The notes under the pieces were generated by a model. It was not told where the DNA came from and did no database searches. It saw nothing but the letters and a program-made list of their open reading frames with translations. Both the position numbers and the translations under genes were made by a program. Of a stretch of DNA of 64,000 nucleotides, positions 49,751 to 57,681 are shown piece by piece. Each line of letters opens with the position of its first letter. Positions within the stretch are counted from its first letter, which is position 1. The stretch spans positions 186,001 through 250,000 of the forward strand of contig NZ_JAAVUR010000004.1 in the NCBI RefSeq assembly GCF_018449545.1, given 5' to 3'. Source of the stretch: Granulicella sp. dw_53 (lineage in GTDB: Bacteria; Acidobacteriota; Terriglobia; Terriglobales; Acidobacteriaceae).

Positions 49751-50471
49751 TCTTCTGCACCATCCACTTCCTCATTCCCATGCAACGCATGCCAGGAAAG
49801 TTTGTAATTTCCGAGGGCTTATCTCGGAATCGTTACCAGCCGTCTTGACGCAGACGCGGGCGCACTTCTTGTTCAATCTCGACCCTATAAAGGGCGCACT
49901 TCTAAAAGGGACTTCGCGGCACCTAACACTATGAAAATAAATACTTCACGGGACTCGCAGGAAAAGAGCAGGAATGCAGTTGATACAAAGGATGACTAGT
50001 TCCTTCGAACTAGACCCATGCGCTAACGCTTGAACGATTCGACCCACTCGTTCAGCTCAAGCGGTTCCTCTTATCTATGTTTGCGAAGATCGCCTACGAA
50101 ATCGCTCACCATATCTGTCTTTATCTCATCTATAGATAGCGCTATCAAATCACCTCGATCTTTCAGACGAGGTGATTTGCCTGTGCGTTCCCATCAGGAG
50201 TGATACCAGACTCCGATTATCTGCGGAGCGGTACCTTGGTGCGCTCGATGTTCTGTTCCTCCGGAGTTATTAAATTCCGCTACCCATCTCCCTCAAAATT
50301 TGATGGGGCTTGAGTAGATGTTGATCCCTTACAGTAGGGGAAACACGCGATTCCCACCTATATTCCCGAAACCTCAAAAAAAAGATACGACTCAACATCA
50401 ATCGGACCAGCCACCCGGTCCGGAGGGCGATTGATATTGAACGCAATGTTCAGGAGTTCGAAGTTCTCGAG
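49751..50471. other. Gene desert at the point of GC-skew reversal
   Basis: No gene is supported over 720 bases. On its left the plus strand has more C than G, on its right more G than C, in genes that run the same way. It holds the direct repeat GGGCGCACTTCT (near 49859 and 49886), the palindrome and hairpin at 50135-50179, and four TTATCT words. No DnaA box (TTATCCACA) with fewer than three mismatches was found. Confidence 0.55.
50135..50179. other. Palindrome joined to a perfect 12-pair hairpin
   Basis: GATAGCGCTATC (50135-50146) is a perfect palindrome. It abuts CAAATCACCTCG (50146-50157), which pairs fully with CGAGGTGATTTG (50168-50179) around a 10-base loop. No T-run follows on the plus strand, so a plain terminator is unlikely. 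It could be a protein-binding site or part of a small RNA. Confidence 0.6.
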
Positions 50472-50699
50472 ATGACGGTCGCCATCGAAGACTCTAACTT
50501 ATTGAAATATAAATCAGAAGACAAGGATGTGAACCCCGATGCGCACCTCGCCGAGATCCACATTCTTTCGCTAGTTAACCAGACGCCGACAGCTCACTGG
50601 AGTGCCCGCCTCTGTCTTACAGAATTTAAGGCGAGCAGAGCACCAGTCAACTTGGAATTGACGTCCCTCAATCATGATCGGTACTCGTACGAGCCCTGA
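50472..50699 (+). CDS. Hypothetical small protein, doubtful
   Basis: A 75-codon open frame with ATG at 50472 and stop at 50699. The translated sequence has no signal peptide, membrane helix, cysteines in pairs or family motif. An AGGAG lies about 18 bases upstream, too far for normal use. It is listed because it is the only gene-like frame in the desert. It may well be chance. Confidence 0.25.
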   Translation: MTVAIEDSNLLKYKSEDKDVNPDAHLAEIHILSLVNQTPTAHWSARLCLTEFKASRAPVNLELTSLNHDRYSYEP

Positions 50700-50709
50700 T
50701 ATTGTCTAG

Positions 50710-51948
50710 TTATCGTTCGACCGGAACAAATTTAAGACAGACCGGTGTATCGAATACAACCGTCTTACCGGTGGGTGAGAGCTTGCCAGTCCCTCCATCG
50801 ATCTTGTAGACAACTACGCTGTTGGTTGCTTCGTTCGCGGCAAGGAGGAAGTTGCCGGTAGGGTCGAGAGCAAAGCTACGCGGTTGTAGTCCGCCAGTGG
50901 CAGATTGTTGAACTTCAGTAAGAGTCCCTTGAATCGGATCGATAGCGAAGACGCCAATCGTATCGGGACCACGAGGACCATCTTCGTGAGTGCGGCGATT
51001 GGATTCATAGAGAAACTTGCCATTCGGGCTTATCTCGATCTCAGCGCTATGAACGTCACCATCGAAGCCAGCTGGAACAGCAGGACGAGCCGTCTGAATG
51101 TTCGAGAGTTTACCTGCGGGATTCCAGGAGAAGACGTCCACTGCGCCGCTCATCTCACTCAGTTGGTATCCGAATTTACCAGCGGGATCGAAGGTAAAGT
51201 GACGGGGACCGCTGCCGGGGGCGACGGTTGCAAAGTTGGGCTCGGGCGGCGAGAGAAGTCCGGTCTTCTCATCAAAGTCATAGACAAAGAGCTTGTCCTG
51301 TCCCAGATCCGATACGACGACGTGGCGATTATCGGGCGAGGCGATAACGGAGTGAGGATGGGCGAAGGCCTGGACCGGCAAGGCGACGCTGTGGCCGATG
51401 TGTTGCATGAAGGAGGTCTGCTCTCCAAGGGAGCCATCCGCCTTAACACGCAAGACCGAGACACTGCCGCTTCCAAAGTGCGCCATGAAGACGAAGTGAC
51501 CGGTCTTATCCATGGCAATAAAGCAGGTACTCGTCCCGCCTGAAGGAAGCGTGTTCAGCAGGCTCAACTTGCCGGTCTTGGCGTCGATGGCAAAGGAGCT
51601 AACGTAAGAGGCGTGATCGAGTGGAGGGCCAACGGAGGTGGGATCTTCGACGACAGCGTAAAGGAAGCGATGATTGGGAGAGATCGTGATGAAGGAGGGG
51701 TTCAGAATCTCGACAGCGAGTTGTGGCTCACCGAGTTCGCCTGTCGCGGCGTTAAAACGGCTGACGTATATCCCTTTACTATGGCTCTCGCCGGCGCCTA
51801 CGGGAAGACTGTTGTGTACCGATTTGAAGCCAGTATAAGTCCCGGAGTAAACGAAGAACTCCTTGCCCTCAGCCGAAGCGGAGCGGCCGATTAGCAGCAT
51901 GAAGCAGGCAGTCAAGCTGAGGCAAAGTACAGATCGAATGGATTTCAT
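50710..51948 (-). CDS. Secreted lactonase-type beta-propeller protein (YbhE/6-phosphogluconolactonase family)
   Basis: A 412-residue protein with a signal peptide (VLCLSLTACFMLLIGRSASA) and the seven-bladed propeller signs of the YbhE family: FFVYSGTYTG, GIYVSRFNAATGELGEPQLA, PSFITISPNHRFLYAVVE, HPHSVIASPDNRHVVVSDLG, PRHFTFDPAGKFGYQLSEMS and PRSFALDPTGNFLLAANEAT. Cytoplasmic members open 6-phosphogluconolactone; an exported form more likely acts on sugar-acid lactones outside the cytoplasm. It is the third gene of a leftward set behind two bicupins (85-base gap). The lactone is unknown. Confidence 0.85.
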   Translation of the reverse strand: MKSIRSVLCLSLTACFMLLIGRSASAEGKEFFVYSGTYTGFKSVHNSLPVGAGESHSKGIYVSRFNAATGELGEPQLAVEILNPSFITISPNHRFLYAVVEDPTSVGPPLDHASYVSSFAIDAKTGKLSLLNTLPSGGTSTCFIAMDKTGHFVFMAHFGSGSVSVLRVKADGSLGEQTSFMQHIGHSVALPVQAFAHPHSVIASPDNRHVVVSDLGQDKLFVYDFDEKTGLLSPPEPNFATVAPGSGPRHFTFDPAGKFGYQLSEMSGAVDVFSWNPAGKLSNIQTARPAVPAGFDGDVHSAEIEISPNGKFLYESNRRTHEDGPRGPDTIGVFAIDPIQGTLTEVQQSATGGLQPRSFALDPTGNFLLAANEATNSVVVYKIDGGTGKLSPTGKTVVFDTPVCLKFVPVER

Positions 51949-52033
51949 CGTTAAAATCTCCTTCTATAAACATCGAAAACAATTACGTGCAAAAGATCGG
52001 AGCGGTCCAGGTCGAACTGAGCGGACGATTCTG

Positions 52034-53020
52034 TCAGCGGTCCGTGGCGTGCACATAGTTCGTATTCTCTGGGAAACGCGCGAAGTAGAGAAAGGTTACA
52101 GGCTTATCTCCAGGATTGATGTTGGAATGGACCATGGTGCCATCGGGGCGAGGCATGTAGGCCATGCCGGGGTGCTGCACGCGCAGTTGAGTGCCGAGCA
52201 TGATGAGGCTGTCACCTTCGATCGCCGCCCAGACCTCTTCCTGCGCGGGCTTATGGGGATGAGGCTCGCCAAGAGTGCCGGGATTGATGGTCACGGTGAT
52301 GACACTCTGAATGGCGGCCAACCCATCGGCGGGAGAGAAGAGCTCCTTGACGACGTGCGCCCAATGACCTGAGGCTCCACCGACGATGTAAGGATCTCCT
52401 CCTGCGGGAGTTCGTTGGCGCGCTGTGCTCTGGTCGCGAATGATCATCTTGGAGCTGGGGTGGAAGCCGTCGGCGATGGGCTCGTTGATGACGTACAAGG
52501 TGAGGGGATGGTCTGCACCTGACTTCATGACGAATTCCACGCCGGCTGGGACGAAGACAGCGATGTTAGGATGCAGCTTCGTGGTTTCACCAGCGGACGC
52601 GATCTCGCCTTCGCCACTGAGGATGTAGAAGATCTCTTGCTGCTTTGCGAGCGGAGATGGCGTGGTCGATGCTCCCGCGGCGAGACGTCCCAGAGAAAGG
52701 CTGTTGGCGTAGTTGAGGACGGCGCCTTTCTGAGGAGGAGCGAAGTTGTCTCCTTTGGTGAGGATGTCGCGAAGCACCAGCGAGCCATGTTCGGAGCGAG
52801 GCATGGAGCCTTGCCAGTCGCTGAGGAACATATCGATGAGATGGGTCTGCGGATCGTTCGCTTTGGCGTAACGGACCAGGCCGGGAGAAGGGTACGAGTC
52901 GATGCCATTGATGGCATTCTTCGTTCCACTGGAGAGCGGCGCATTCTGCGCGACTGTGAAGGCGGACGAGAGCAGGATAAGTGCCGATGTTGTGAGAGGA
53001 GCAAGCTTAGCGCGGCGCAT
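52034..53020 (-). CDS. Secreted bicupin protein
   Basis: A 328-residue protein with a signal peptide (LTTSALILLSSAFTVAQ) and two cupin barrels. The first barrel includes QEIFYILSGEGEIASAGETT and NIAVFVPAGVEFVMKSG; the second has TINPGTLGEPHPHKPAQEEV, whose His and Glu residues could bind a metal, and VHSNINPGDKPVTFLYF. It is a paralogue of the next upstream gene, only 21 bases away. Exported bicupins are rarely characterised; sugar or sugar-acid binding, isomerisation or dioxygenation are all possible. The two bicupins and the lactonase probably form one operon. Confidence 0.82.
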   Translation of the reverse strand: MRRAKLAPLTTSALILLSSAFTVAQNAPLSSGTKNAINGIDSYPSPGLVRYAKANDPQTHLIDMFLSDWQGSMPRSEHGSLVLRDILTKGDNFAPPQKGAVLNYANSLSLGRLAAGASTTPSPLAKQQEIFYILSGEGEIASAGETTKLHPNIAVFVPAGVEFVMKSGADHPLTLYVINEPIADGFHPSSKMIIRDQSTARQRTPAGGDPYIVGGASGHWAHVVKELFSPADGLAAIQSVITVTINPGTLGEPHPHKPAQEEVWAAIEGDSLIMLGTQLRVQHPGMAYMPRPDGTMVHSNINPGDKPVTFLYFARFPENTNYVHATDR

Positions 53021-53041
53021 GATTGCGGTCTTTCTCCTGCT

Positions 53042-53887
53042 TTACTGCCGAGGCTGATGCGGCTTGTAGAAGGCGAAGTAAAAGAATTTGACCTGAGAGT
53101 CCTGGCTGTAATTGATGTTGCTGTGCGGAGTCTTGCTATCGGGTATGTGATAGAAGGCCATGCCCGGAGTTTGGCGTCGGAGCTGGTTGCCGACGAAGGC
53201 GAGGCTGGTTCCGTCCAGGGCGGTCCAAACCTCTTCGATCTCGGGATGGTCGGAGAGATGGGGTTGTCCGATGGTGAGAGGATCCAGCGTTACCGTGAGG
53301 ACGCTCTCCAACGTGGCTAAGCCGTCCTCAGTCGCGAAGAGTGGTTTGACGATATGCGACCAATGGCTATCGGTTGTGCTGATGGCAATCTTGTTCTCGT
53401 CTCGAACCAGCATCGAGGTATTGGGGCGGAAGCCGGGAGGTGTCGGCTCTTTGACGATATAAAAACCGAGCGGTTTGTCGCCAGTGTTCTTGAGGGTGAA
53501 CTCCAGGTTGGCAGGGACCAGGATGGCGATGTTGCGGAAGAGCTGCTCGGTCTGACTTCCGGCGGTTGCAGTTCCCTGTCCGGATTCGACGAAGAGGATC
53601 TCTTGTTGGCCGGTGAGGCGGGTCGCGGTCGTGGAAGCGTGAGGTGGCAGAACATCGTGGGTGAAGGCGTCGATGGTGCGGAGGACGGCGCCTGCTTTAG
53701 GGGGATTCAGGGCGTCTCCGCGAGTGAGCACGTCGCGCTCCTCGAGAGCTCCCTGGACCTTGTGCGATGCTGTCTTGCGCCAGTCGCCGAAGTAAAGATC
53801 GACGCGATCGCCTGCGGTTTGGGCGAGGGCACAAGGTGATATCACGGCACATAGCCCGACGGACGCGAGCAGCTTTCTCAATGTCAA
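53042..53887 (-). CDS. Secreted bicupin protein (first gene of the lactonase operon)
   Basis: A protein of about 281 residues with signal peptide (LLASVGLCAVISPCALAQ) and two cupin barrels: QQEILFVESGQGTATAGSQT and NIAILVPANLEFTLKNTGD in the first, QPHLSDHPEIEEVWTALDGT and TPHSNINYSQDSQVKFFYFA in the second. The start is set at a TTG (53887), with AGGGAG six bases upstream and the signal peptide directly behind; the open frame extends to 54100 but that part overlaps the next gene. The 20-base element at 53977-53996 lies 90 bases upstream, so it probably drives this unit with the second bicupin and the lactonase. Confidence 0.8.
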   Translation of the reverse strand: MTLRKLLASVGLCAVISPCALAQTAGDRVDLYFGDWRKTASHKVQGALEERDVLTRGDALNPPKAGAVLRTIDAFTHDVLPPHASTTATRLTGQQEILFVESGQGTATAGSQTEQLFRNIAILVPANLEFTLKNTGDKPLGFYIVKEPTPPGFRPNTSMLVRDENKIAISTTDSHWSHIVKPLFATEDGLATLESVLTVTLDPLTIGQPHLSDHPEIEEVWTALDGTSLAFVGNQLRRQTPGMAFYHIPDSKTPHSNINYSQDSQVKFFYFAFYKPHQPRQ

Positions 53888-53976
53888 ACCGATCTCCCTC
53901 TTGCCGCGAGTTGACCCATGATGGGCAACTTTAGCGTTACGAATGCTTTCAGTTGAGCAGCTTCTATAGAGGCGAA

Positions 53977-53996
53977 CAAGCGAAATAGTGCGAAAC
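53977..53996 (-). promoter_or_regulatory. 20-base regulon element, copy 1
   Basis: On the minus strand it reads GTTTCGCACTATTTCGCTTG and points to the bicupin gene at 53887. Two TTTCGC words are one helical turn apart. Exact copies occur at 55160-55179 and 62122-62141. Confidence 0.7.
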
Positions 53997-53999
53997 CCT

Positions 54000-55088
54000 T
54001 CAGGGCTTTCGCTGGCGGGTGAAGTGATAGCTGTACAGATATCGCCAGTGGATCGTCTTGCCGCTTGGGATCGACAGGTGGATGTAAGGTTCCATCGCAA
54101 GGACGGAGCGGATGGACCATAGTTCCTCGCTCTCCAGTGGATGATCTCCGGTGATCCTTACTCCAGCGCCAGCGTGTGCGTTGTCGACGGTCAGATCGTA
54201 GTCTTTGGCGGTGTTGCCGAATCCTGCGATGTGGACTGTCAGACGATCTTTGTCCTGGAGCTGTTTGCGGTAGAGAATGCGCTTGCCTTCGACAGCTCCG
54301 AAGTCTGCGTCGATTGGCTTCGTCGGAGCGATGGCGAAGGGCAAAGTGACGGTGAAGTCCGGACCTGTCGGCTGGTGATCGAGGACGAGAAAATTGTGGT
54401 CGTAGACGCTGGTCTCGATGGGGCGAGGGCCGATGCTCTGGAGCGAGTGCTCGATGGACATCTGCGCGGCGCCTGGGATGAGGCGGACGATCTTGCGGTA
54501 GATGTATCCGTAGCCTGAGGCGGGATCCAGGACTCGCTGGGTGAACTCTACGGAGTTGGGTTTGGCCTTTACCGTCCACTTTCCCGCGTCGACCAGGTCG
54601 TAGAGGCGAAAACCGCTGTATTTCGCGGTGTCGGGTTTGCGGAGGACTCCGACTCCGATCTTTACGAAGGTTCCGCCGACTGCTGCCGCTCCGTAGCCTA
54701 ATGCTCCTCCTTCGGAGGTGAACTCTTCGGCGGGACCGGTGATGGCGCTGCACGGACCAGCGACGATGTCGGAGCCTTCGTAGACGAAGTCGCGGACGTT
54801 CGGATCGGTGCGGGTGAACCAAGGGTCGTAGAAGCTGTGTCCTGCGTAGGTGAGGCTGCCGATAACTCCGGACCAGTCGAAGCGCGTTCCACGGTAGAAG
54901 CCTTGGGTTGTGTCTGGCAGATAGAGTCTGGCGTGGATGAGGCCGTTGTCGATCTCAGCGCTGGGCGGTTGCGATTGGCCAAAGGACGCTGTGGCGAGCA
55001 GCGTGAGGGCGAAGGGGCAGAGGACACGCAGGATCGACTCGAATGCGCGATGCGTTCCGGGAACAATGCGTCCGAAGAGGTGTTTCAA
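54000..55088 (-). CDS. Secreted protein, possibly galactose-mutarotase-like
   Basis: A 362-residue protein with a signal peptide (VLCPFALTLLATASFGQ). The body is rich in beta strands: EIDNGLIHARLYLPDTTQGF, YRGTRFDWSGVIGSLTYAGH, RLIPGAAQMSIEHSLQSIGP, VYDHNFLVLDHQPTGPDF and the ending TIHWRYLYSYHF. This suggests the aldose epimerase-like supersandwich found in sugar-handling proteins, but I cannot name the family. The gene is flanked on both sides by inverted copies of a 50-base stretch with the 20-base element. Its position among lactonase, cupin and sugar-acid transporter genes favours carbohydrate work. Confidence 0.78.
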   Translation of the reverse strand: MKHLFGRIVPGTHRAFESILRVLCPFALTLLATASFGQSQPPSAEIDNGLIHARLYLPDTTQGFYRGTRFDWSGVIGSLTYAGHSFYDPWFTRTDPNVRDFVYEGSDIVAGPCSAITGPAEEFTSEGGALGYGAAAVGGTFVKIGVGVLRKPDTAKYSGFRLYDLVDAGKWTVKAKPNSVEFTQRVLDPASGYGYIYRKIVRLIPGAAQMSIEHSLQSIGPRPIETSVYDHNFLVLDHQPTGPDFTVTLPFAIAPTKPIDADFGAVEGKRILYRKQLQDKDRLTVHIAGFGNTAKDYDLTVDNAHAGAGVRITGDHPLESEELWSIRSVLAMEPYIHLSIPSGKTIHWRYLYSYHFTRQRKP

Positions 55089-55159
55089 TGATGAGGTTCC
55101 GCCGCGAGTGATTTGTGTGCAAACAGTGTTTTATTACATCATGTGAGACAGCGAAGGGC

Positions 55160-55179
55160 GTTTCGCACTATTTCGCTTG
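55160..55179 (+). promoter_or_regulatory. 20-base regulon element, copy 2
   Basis: On the plus strand it reads GTTTCGCACTATTTCGCTTG and points to the cytochrome gene at 55322; it also lies 72 bases upstream of the leftward gene at 55088. It is flanked by GAAGGG and GAAGCTGCTCAACT, as copy 1 is. Confidence 0.7.
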
Positions 55180-55321
55180 TCGCGGGTGAGCGGAAGCTGC
55201 TCAACTCGATGTGTCTCTGGTTCGAGGACGTGTCGCGACCAGAGATGGAAGGAATAAGCAAAAACTCTCGACGGTTCGCGGCGATTAGCGAACTTTTGAG
55301 ATTGGGTCGTTGGAGTTTCTT

Positions 55322-55738
55322 ATGTTGAAGTTATCCGTGTCGGCGATGCTCCTGGTTCCTGTATTGTGCTGGGCGCAGACCGATCCGCCGATGCCAGACG
55401 GTCCGGGCAAGGCGGTGATTCAGAAGGCTTGCGTGGGGTGTCATAACCTGAAGGTGATCACCTCAAAGCATGCGACCCATGATGAGTGGGCGGCGATAGT
55501 AGACCAGATGGTTTCCAGAGGCGCAGAGGTCTCTGACAGCGATGTTCCGGTGGTTGTGCAGTACCTCGCTGACCACTATGGCCCAGTGAAGGACCAGAAG
55601 ACGGAGCCGGCTGAACCACCCAAACCCAACACGCTGAGCATGACCCGCACAGAGGCGCAGGAGTTGACGCGTGTACTGGCACTCTCGGACGGCGACGTCG
55701 AGGCGTCGTTGCACTCCGCGAGGATCTGGCAGAGATAA
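55322..55738 (+). CDS. Small secreted c-type cytochrome
   Basis: A 138-residue protein with a signal peptide (LSVSAMLLVPVLCWAQ) and one haem-binding site, KACVGCHNLKVITSKH. The typical second part follows: EWAAIVDQMVSRGAEVSDSD and VVVQYLADHYG, a layout found in cytochrome domains joined to quinoprotein dehydrogenases. The C-terminal tail has a helical end (EAQELTRVLALSDGDVEASL). GGAG lies seven bases before the ATG at 55322. The MFS transporter follows after 109 bases. It may take electrons from a periplasmic sugar or alcohol dehydrogenase encoded elsewhere. Confidence 0.85.
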   Translation: MLKLSVSAMLLVPVLCWAQTDPPMPDGPGKAVIQKACVGCHNLKVITSKHATHDEWAAIVDQMVSRGAEVSDSDVPVVVQYLADHYGPVKDQKTEPAEPPKPNTLSMTRTEAQELTRVLALSDGDVEASLHSARIWQR

Positions 55739-55847
55739 GCGGCGGATTCGGACCTGAGCTTCTGGCGGGCGACTGTCGCGCAGCATAAGCATAGAGTTCG
55801 TACGCGCTGCGCGGGTTCTTGACGGCCGACGATCAGGAGCAAGAGAG

Positions 55848-57134
55848 ATGTCTGTCGAAGGTCGTACGCGGGTCCGTTTCCTCCTTGCCTTCTGGCTCTT
55901 TGTCCTGAGCGGTGTTTCGTTTCTTGACCGCACGAATATCTCCATCGCTGGGATTCAGATCAGCAAGGAGTATGGTCTGGGCAATCAGCGGCTGGGGTGG
56001 ATCTTCAGCGCGTTTTTGATTGGCTATGCGCTGTTTCAGATTCCGGCAGGTTGGCTGGCGGCTCGCTACGGTCCCCGGCGTGTGATTACGATTGGGGTGC
56101 TGTGGTGGGGAGTGGCGACGGCGTTGACGGCGCTGCTGCCTGCTGGAGTCTCGCATGCGGTGATGTTGCTGATCCTGATGCGGTTTGGCCTGGGAGTTGG
56201 CGAGGCGGTGATGTATCCGGCTGCGAACCAGTTTGTGGCGCAGTGGATTCCGCAACAGGAGCGAGGATTTATCAATGGCCTGATCTTCGCCGGAGTGGGT
56301 GCGGGGAGCGGGTTGACTCCTCCTTTGCTGGCCTGGTTGATTGCGCATCATGGCTGGCGGTCGGCATTCTGGTTTAGTGCTGCGGTGGGCGTGGTGGCCG
56401 GGGCGATTTGGTGGTGGATTTCGCGGGACACGCCGGAGGAGCATCCTCGGGTATCCGCCCGGGAGTTGCGGGAGATACGCGACTCTGCGAATGCGGTCGC
56501 GGTGAGTGCTGACACTTCGGCTAAGGGCAAGATCGCGTGGCGGGCGATTCTTGGGAGGCGCGATCTCTTTGCTTTGATGGCTGGCTACTTCACCTTTGGC
56601 TATGTGGCCTGGATCTTCTTTAGCTGGTTCTTTGTTTATATGGCGCAGGTGCGTGGATTCGATCTGAAGGCCAGTGCGCGGTTTACGATGCTTCCCTTTC
56701 TTTCCATGACGGTGTGCTGTCTGGCGGGCGGTGCGCTGAGCGACCGGCTTACGCGTTCTTATGGGGTTCGCGTCGGGCGGTGCTGGCTGGCGGCTGTGGC
56801 GCTGTTGATGACCGCGGGATTTCTGGTGTTGGGATCGCAGGTCCATAGTCCCCAGTTGGCGGGCGTGATTCTGGCTGGAGGGGCTGGGGCGCTGTATCTG
56901 TCGCAGAGTTCTTTCTGGTCGGCCTCGGTGGATATTGCTGGCCGTAATTCTGGGGTTTTCTCCAGCATGGTGAATATGGGCGGGCAGCTTGGAGGCGCGG
57001 TGACGGCTTCGTTGACGCCTTGGGTGGCGCAGCGATTTGGGTGGGGCACTTCGTTTGGGATCTCTGCGGGGTTGGCGGTGGTTGGGGCTTTGTGCTGGAT
57101 GACGGTACACCCGGAGCGGACGTTGGTGGATTAG
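55848..57134 (+). CDS. MFS transporter, anion:cation symporter (sugar-acid) type
   Basis: A 428-residue transporter with 12 helices. The family signs are FLDRTNISIAGIQISKEYGL, GWIFSAFLIGYALFQIPAGW, AARYGPRRVITIGVLWWGVA and FGLGVGEAVMYPAANQFVAQ, which match the ACS group (glucarate, galactonate, tartrate and hexuronate transporters). The Asp-Arg-Thr-Asn motif in helix 1 is typical. The gene is behind the cytochrome c gene and the 20-base element, and a family C repeat begins 17 bases after its stop. Uptake of a sugar acid or dicarboxylate is likely; the exact substrate is not readable. Confidence 0.9.
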   Translation: MSVEGRTRVRFLLAFWLFVLSGVSFLDRTNISIAGIQISKEYGLGNQRLGWIFSAFLIGYALFQIPAGWLAARYGPRRVITIGVLWWGVATALTALLPAGVSHAVMLLILMRFGLGVGEAVMYPAANQFVAQWIPQQERGFINGLIFAGVGAGSGLTPPLLAWLIAHHGWRSAFWFSAAVGVVAGAIWWWISRDTPEEHPRVSARELREIRDSANAVAVSADTSAKGKIAWRAILGRRDLFALMAGYFTFGYVAWIFFSWFFVYMAQVRGFDLKASARFTMLPFLSMTVCCLAGGALSDRLTRSYGVRVGRCWLAAVALLMTAGFLVLGSQVHSPQLAGVILAGGAGALYLSQSSFWSASVDIAGRNSGVFSSMVNMGGQLGGAVTASLTPWVAQRFGWGTSFGISAGLAVVGALCWMTVHPERTLVD

Positions 57135-57151
57135 CTGGTGGGTTCTTGTCT

Positions 57152-57413
57152 CACCCCCTCCCCCCGGGTTTTTGCGCAAAATATTCTTGGGATGGGGTTT
57201 GGGCTTGGACTTTTTTTGTCGGCTTCGGCCTTGATCGGTCTTCGGCGGATGAGTTGGCAAGGAACGGTTGCTGATTCGCGCTGGGCGAACTTTACTTCTA
57301 TTTCTATTTTAGGAGGTTGGGCATAACTAAAGTGCCACTTGGATCTCTCTGATTTTGGATGGGTTATGGTATTTTGGGGGTTGACATGGGGTTTTGCTGG
57401 GGATTTTGGGGGA
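57152..57413 (+). repeat. Intergenic repeat family C, copy 2
   Basis: It starts CACCCCCTCCCCCC 17 bases after the MFS stop codon and carries GGCAAGGAAC, CTATTTTA, GGTTGGG, ATAACT, AAGTGCCA, TTGGAT, GGGGGTTGACATG and TTTTGCTGGGG in the same order as copy 1 at 44161-44386. It is about 36 bases longer than copy 1 owing to extra sequence in the first half. Confidence 0.85.
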
Positions 57414-57472
57414 TTTTTTTGTAAGTGGTTGTGGGGGCTGGGGGAGGGCGGACTGGGTTGGGGGAGGGTTTA

Positions 57473-57528
57473 CCTTCCCACCCTTCGCTAGAGGCAAAGG
57501 CGCGAAGGATGGGGCACCCGGGCTTTGT
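57473..57528 (+). repeat. Intergenic repeat family A, copy 2
   Basis: CCTTCCCACCCTTCGCTAGA, GGCAAAGGCGCGAAGGATGG and GGCACCCGGGCTTTG match copy 1 at 39546-39598 read on the other strand. CCTTCGC and GCGAAGG form a perfect stem here. Confidence 0.8.
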
Positions 57529-57576
57529 GGCTGGGGAAGGAGAACGGTTGGGATTTGGTGGTTGGGGAAGAAGGCG

Positions 57577-57642
57577 GTCGTGCTTCGCACGATACCCCAC
57601 CCTATCCGACGATGAGACTGTCGGAAAGGATGGGGCACCCGC
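57577..57642 (+). repeat. Intergenic repeat family B, copy 2 (hairpin)
   Basis: The stem CCCCACCCTATCCGAC, loop GATGAGACT and GTCGGAAAGGATGGGG span 57595-57635. Compared with copy 1 at 39252-39320 the loop is identical and the stem has matched base changes. Flanks GTCGTGCTTCG and CACCCG also match. Confidence 0.85.
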
Positions 57643-57681
57643 TTTTGTGCTGCTCCTTTTAATCTTCGGTAATATTCGCTC

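Noticed and set aside
49751..50709. DnaA boxes supporting an origin
   Set aside because: Only TTATCT words with three or more mismatches to TTATCCACA were found, so the origin idea rests on skew alone.
55833..57260. A 475-codon leftward open frame over the MFS transporter
   Set aside because: It is low in complexity (Arg, Pro, His) and antisense to a clear transporter, so it is a compositional shadow.
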